Below are positions 14,887 to 16,725 of a DNA stretch of 16,725 nucleotides, one piece after another. The DNA lies in NCBI GenBank assembly GCA_020446285.1, contig JAGREZ010000134.1, forward strand, positions 1-16,725, read 5' to 3'. The position numbers and the translations under genes were made by a program. Positions within the stretch are counted from its first letter, which is position 1. The number at the start of each line of letters is the position of its first letter. The stretch comes from Geminicoccaceae bacterium (lineage in GTDB: Bacteria > Pseudomonadota > Alphaproteobacteria > Geminicoccales > Geminicoccaceae). The notes below the pieces were generated by a model. That model was given only the letters and a program-made list of their open reading frames with translations. It was not told the origin of the DNA and ran no database searches.

Positions 14887-14931
14887 CTCCCTTTCGGGAT
14901 CTTTCGATTCCCTGCCTTCGGGCGAAGGGAA
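14887..14931 (-). promoter_or_regulatory. Possible structured 5' leader of dusA
   Basis: In the minus-strand transcript one GGGAA block (14912-14908) can pair in two ways. Upstream it forms a hairpin using positions 14931-14908, with stem blocks TTCCCT/AGGGAA and GCC/GGC and a 2-nt bulge. Downstream it forms GGGAATC/GATCCC (14912-14906 with 14901-14896) closed by a GAAA loop. The upstream TTCCCTT arm can also pair with the ribosome binding site AAGGGAG (14893-14887). Pairing was found by eye; no folding energy was computed. Confidence 0.25.
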
Positions 14932-15167
14932 GTTGTTTTCGATGTTGCGTCAGCGACGGAGAGTGCGGTGTGTGGCTATCGAATAAACGCTCACAGCAAA
15001 TATGACTGGCGCAGGAATCTGGCAAGGCACCATGCAAGGCGTAAATCCGTGCCCCCGCCGTGTCCGACAAACACGGTCGGGATATTGCGAGGCGACAGGC
15101 CACGCTGCGGATCGCGAAACGGGAGGTCCCGTTGAACGCTCGGGCGATCATGTTGGATCACGGCGGG
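14932..15167. other. Non-coding stretch between dusA and the phasin control region
   Basis: Part of a 420-bp gap without a supported gene. Open frames cross it on both strands, but they are merely upstream extensions of dusA and of the phasin and lack family similarity. I see one small hairpin, CCGTGT (15058-15063) with ACACGG (15071-15076) around a 7-nt loop, and no T tract after it. The dusA promoter should lie in the left part but no confident boxes were found. Confidence 0.5.
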
Positions 15168-15185
15168 TTTGCATCCACGCATCGC

Positions 15186-15266
15186 TGCAATGCAAAAACA
15201 CTTATGCTGCAACGCACAATAACCCTTGCGTTCATCTCTGGGCGAAGCTATCTATTGTGCATCGCA
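15186..15266 (+). promoter_or_regulatory. Three TGC-N3-GCA motifs, putative PhaR operator sites
   Basis: TGC-AAT-GCA (15186-15194), TGC-AAC-GCA (15208-15216) and TGC-ATC-GCA (15258-15266) lie upstream of the phasin gene. The first two carry the extended CTGC left half. PhaR repressors of Paracoccus and Rhodobacter are known to bind TGC-rich sequences of the CTGC-N3/4-GCAG type at phasin promoters. The third site covers the expected transcription start and the second lies just above the -35 box, both fitting repression. A 7-bp inverted repeat TTTGCAT/ATGCAAA (15168-15174 and 15190-15196) overlaps the first site. Confidence 0.55.
15226..15254 (+). promoter_or_regulatory. Putative sigma-70 promoter of the phasin gene
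   Basis: TTGCGT (15226-15231), 17-nt spacer, TATCTA (15249-15254). Transcription would begin near 15261, inside the third TGC-N3-GCA motif, with about 40 nt of leader before ATG 15302. Confidence 0.55.
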
Positions 15267-15301
15267 GCAATTCGATAAACCTCTCATCCGGAGACGCAAA
15301 G

Positions 15302-15679
15302 ATGGCCACCAAGCCCGTTACCCCCAAGTTCACCATGCCGAAGTTCAATGCCGACGCAATCGTCGCCATGCAGAAGGCCAACATCGACACCTTCGTTCAG
15401 GCCCAGACCGTCATGCTCGACGCTGCCCAGGCGATCTCGAAGCTGCAGTATGGCTGGGTCGCTGACAGCCTTAAGGCTTTCGAGACCGTCCTCGATGGCA
15501 ACGTCACCGCGAAGAAGCCCGAGGAATTCATGGCCGACGCCAAGGCTGCCGCCGAGAAGGCCGTGCAGGTTGCCAAGCAGGAATTCGACCTTGGCGTCAA
15601 GGCCCAGAACGAGGTTGCCGATCTCGTGTCCAAGCGCGTGACCGCCAACATCGAGGAGGTCAAGGCGCTGGCTTCCTGA
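15302..15679 (+). CDS. Phasin family protein (PHA granule-associated)
   Basis: Small amphipathic protein of 125 residues that coats polyhydroxyalkanoate granules, controlling their size and number. The body is nearly all alpha-helical, Ala-rich and without cysteine: NADAIVAMQKANIDTFVQAQ (16-35), LDAAQAISKLQYGWVADSLK (39-58), then a Lys/Glu/Ala-rich coiled-coil-like region AKAAAEKAVQVAKQEFDLGV (80-99) and NEVADLVSKRV. The N-terminus TKPVTPKFTMPKF is short, Pro/Lys-rich and presumably flexible. Family match is to the alphaproteobacterial phasin domain. ATG 15302 has GGAG 8 nt upstream; the frame is open for 100 codons above it but that part is the promoter. Codon use is strongly biased to C- and G-ending codons, suggesting high expression. 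Own promoter, operator-like sites and a strong terminator make it monocistronic. No PHA synthase is in the window. Confidence 0.88.
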   Translation: MATKPVTPKFTMPKFNADAIVAMQKANIDTFVQAQTVMLDAAQAISKLQYGWVADSLKAFETVLDGNVTAKKPEEFMADAKAAAEKAVQVAKQEFDLGVKAQNEVADLVSKRVTANIEEVKALAS

Positions 15680-15721
15680 GCCGGTTCCCGACCTTCGGGG
15701 CGATCCCGCCCTGAAAGACAG

Positions 15722-15804
15722 CCCGGACGGTGACTTCCTCCCTCCCTGATTGCCGTCCGGGACTTGCGAAGCGCCCTGTCCAGCCTCCCGGACAGGGCGT
15801 TTTT
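15722..15804 (+). ncRNA. Possible phasin 3' UTR small RNA with anti-Shine-Dalgarno loop
   Basis: A perfect 9-bp stem, CCCGGACGG (15722-15730) with CCGTCCGGG (15753-15761), displays a 22-nt loop containing the C/U run CTTCCTCCCTCCC. Ten bases later comes the terminator hairpin. The layout, a CCUCC-type loop on a GC stem next to a terminator in the 3' UTR of an abundant mRNA, resembles the alphaproteobacterial cuckoo RNAs with CCUCCUCCC loops. Whether it is a separate RNA is inference. Confidence 0.3.
15772..15804 (+). terminator. Intrinsic terminator of the phasin transcript
   Basis: CGCCCTGTCC (15772-15781) pairs perfectly with GGACAGGGCG (15790-15799) over 10 bp with an 8-nt loop, followed at once by TTTTT (15800-15804). 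This is the clearest rho-independent terminator in the window, 93 bp after the phasin stop. Confidence 0.92.
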
Positions 15805-15914
15805 CGTTCCCGCGGCGGACATGCCGCCGGACCGGCTGCCAGAATGGCCTTGCCAATCCGCGCTCGAACCGTAACGTTTGGGAAGATCGCGGTTGCAAGG
15901 TCGGAGCGCCGTTC

Positions 15915-16725
15915 TTGAGTTTGCGCAGGGAGCATGACAGGCTTCAGCCGGATCCGGTCGAAGCCGTGCCACACGTTCCCCTGAAACAGAGGTTCAGGGG
16001 AACCTTCTGGTTGCAGACGGGCGTTGTCATCCTGGCCGGACTGGCCCTTTCCTGGGCCTTCGGCGCCTGGACGGCGAAATCCGAATTCGAGAATCTCTCA
16101 AGGCGCGCGTCCAGCCACTTCGCCCGCGTCCTCTCGGGTCTCGTTGAACGTGGTGACTATATCGGCATCGAGGAGAATGCCGGCGTTCTCGTCGCGATCG
16201 CCACGCTCGGCTATGTGAAAGTGACCAGTGCGAGCGGCTACCAGCTCGTTGAACGTGGCGATCCCCACATCGAGGACGCCATGCCGATCCGGCTCGCCCT
16301 GGAGGATGGTGCGGGCAGGACGATCGGCCATGCGGAGTTCATTTTCGATCGCTCGACCTATCGATACAGGACGTTCCAGTTTCTCGTCCTCTGCGCCATT
16401 GTGCTGCTGACATTCTCCCTCGCCAGCTTTCTCATCATGAGCCGCTTCATGCACCGGATGCTCATCCTGCCGGTGCGCAGGATCACGCGGACCTGGTCAC
16501 AGCCGGATCATCATCCCATGCCTTCATCCGGTTCATGGGCCAGCACCGAACTGGTGGAGATGGAGGATGCGCTTTCGCAGACGCTCGCGCGGGCGCGCTC
16601 GGAGGTGCAGGTCGATGAACTGACGCGCGTGCTCAACCGGCGGGCATTCAACGATTTCATGAACCGGGCCGGTGCGGATCTCGACGCGCTCGGATTGTTC
16701 TTGGCTCAATTTGCGTTAGATATGC
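15915..16725 (+). CDS. Membrane-anchored GGDEF protein, probable diguanylate cyclase (C-terminus beyond right edge)
   Basis: Probable inner-membrane sensor making cyclic di-GMP from two GTP. 270 codons are present. A basic N-terminal tail leads to TM1 (about 31-52, FWLQTGVVILAGLALSWAFG), a periplasmic sensor of roughly 100 residues (53-152) that matches no family I recognise, TM2 (153-176) and a short cytoplasmic linker (about 177-233) ending in a helix (STELVEMEDALSQTLARARS). The GGDEF domain then begins: VDELTRVLNRRAF (232-244), its standard opening. The GG(D/E)EF active site itself lies outside, so activity cannot be judged. TTG 15915 is chosen because GGAG lies 8 nt upstream and no ATG in this frame fits; TTG 15921 and GTG 15966 are alternatives. 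It follows the phasin terminator. The periplasmic region carries LVERGD twice, 35 codons apart. Confidence 0.8.
   Translation, partial: MSLRREHDRLQPDPVEAVPHVPLKQRFRGTFWLQTGVVILAGLALSWAFGAWTAKSEFENLSRRASSHFARVLSGLVERGDYIGIEENAGVLVAIATLGYVKVTSASGYQLVERGDPHIEDAMPIRLALEDGAGRTIGHAEFIFDRSTYRYRTFQFLVLCAIVLLTFSLASFLIMSRFMHRMLILPVRRITRTWSQPDHHPMPSSGSWASTELVEMEDALSQTLARARSEVQVDELTRVLNRRAFNDFMNRAGADLDALGLFLAQFALDM

Noticed and set aside
15002..15301. 100-codon upstream extension of the phasin frame
   Set aside because: Covers the promoter and operator-like motifs; not phasin-like; the GGAG site is at ATG 15302.
16680..16725. AT-richer last 45 bases with TTG, TTA and CAA codons, suspected as a chimeric junction or degraded end
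   Set aside because: The frame stays open and the residues fit the expected GGDEF continuation, so no break is supported.

Overview
The window looks like a chromosomal segment of a GC-rich alphaproteobacterium (around 60% GC by eye). The reasons are the ihfA / MerR-like regulator / tRNA-Pro order, a small phasin with TGC-rich PhaR-type motifs at its promoter, and frequent TTG/GTG starts behind strong GGAG-type ribosome binding sites. I cannot name a genus from the sequence alone. Most of it is ordinary, compact chromosome. No transposase, integrase, CRISPR array or rRNA is visible.

Layout: (1) 1-1682, minus strand: a two-gene operon of an HpcH/HpaI-type 2-oxo-acid aldolase and a D-2-hydroxyacid dehydrogenase that runs off the left edge. 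(2) 1862-3599, plus strand: mobA (molybdenum cofactor guanylylation), a terminator, then a RarD-type EamA transporter. (3) 3663-4893: a promoter region with a perfect tandem 12-bp repeat, ihfA, an overlapping MerR-like regulator, and tRNA-Pro(GGG) with its own strong promoter. (4) 5118-9070: a four-gene glycan island directly after the tRNA, with a GT2 glycosyltransferase, a GT25 (LPS-type) glycosyltransferase and a polysaccharide pyruvyltransferase-family protein on the plus strand, facing a QueC-like PP-loop ATPase on the minus strand. (5) 9316-12934: an OmpA-domain lipoprotein, then a glycerol block of glpK, a DeoR/GlpR repressor and a HIT-family protein. (6) 13052-14881: a YbfF-like alpha/beta hydrolase converging on dusA. 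(7) 15302-16725: a phasin gene with its promoter, putative PhaR sites and a two-hairpin 3' end, then a membrane diguanylate cyclase cut by the right edge.

How the parts relate: aldolase and dehydrogenase probably act in one sugar-acid or 2-oxo-acid route. GlpK and GlpR form an enzyme-repressor pair for glycerol. The island genes plausibly build or decorate one surface glycan. The phasin coats polyhydroxyalkanoate granules and is probably controlled by PhaR through the TGC-N3-GCA sites.

The observations most worth following are the QueC-like ATPase with an altered PP-loop inside the glycan island, the phasin 3' UTR hairpin whose loop carries an anti-Shine-Dalgarno C/U tract like alphaproteobacterial cuckoo RNAs, and the three TGC-N3-GCA sites at the phasin promoter.
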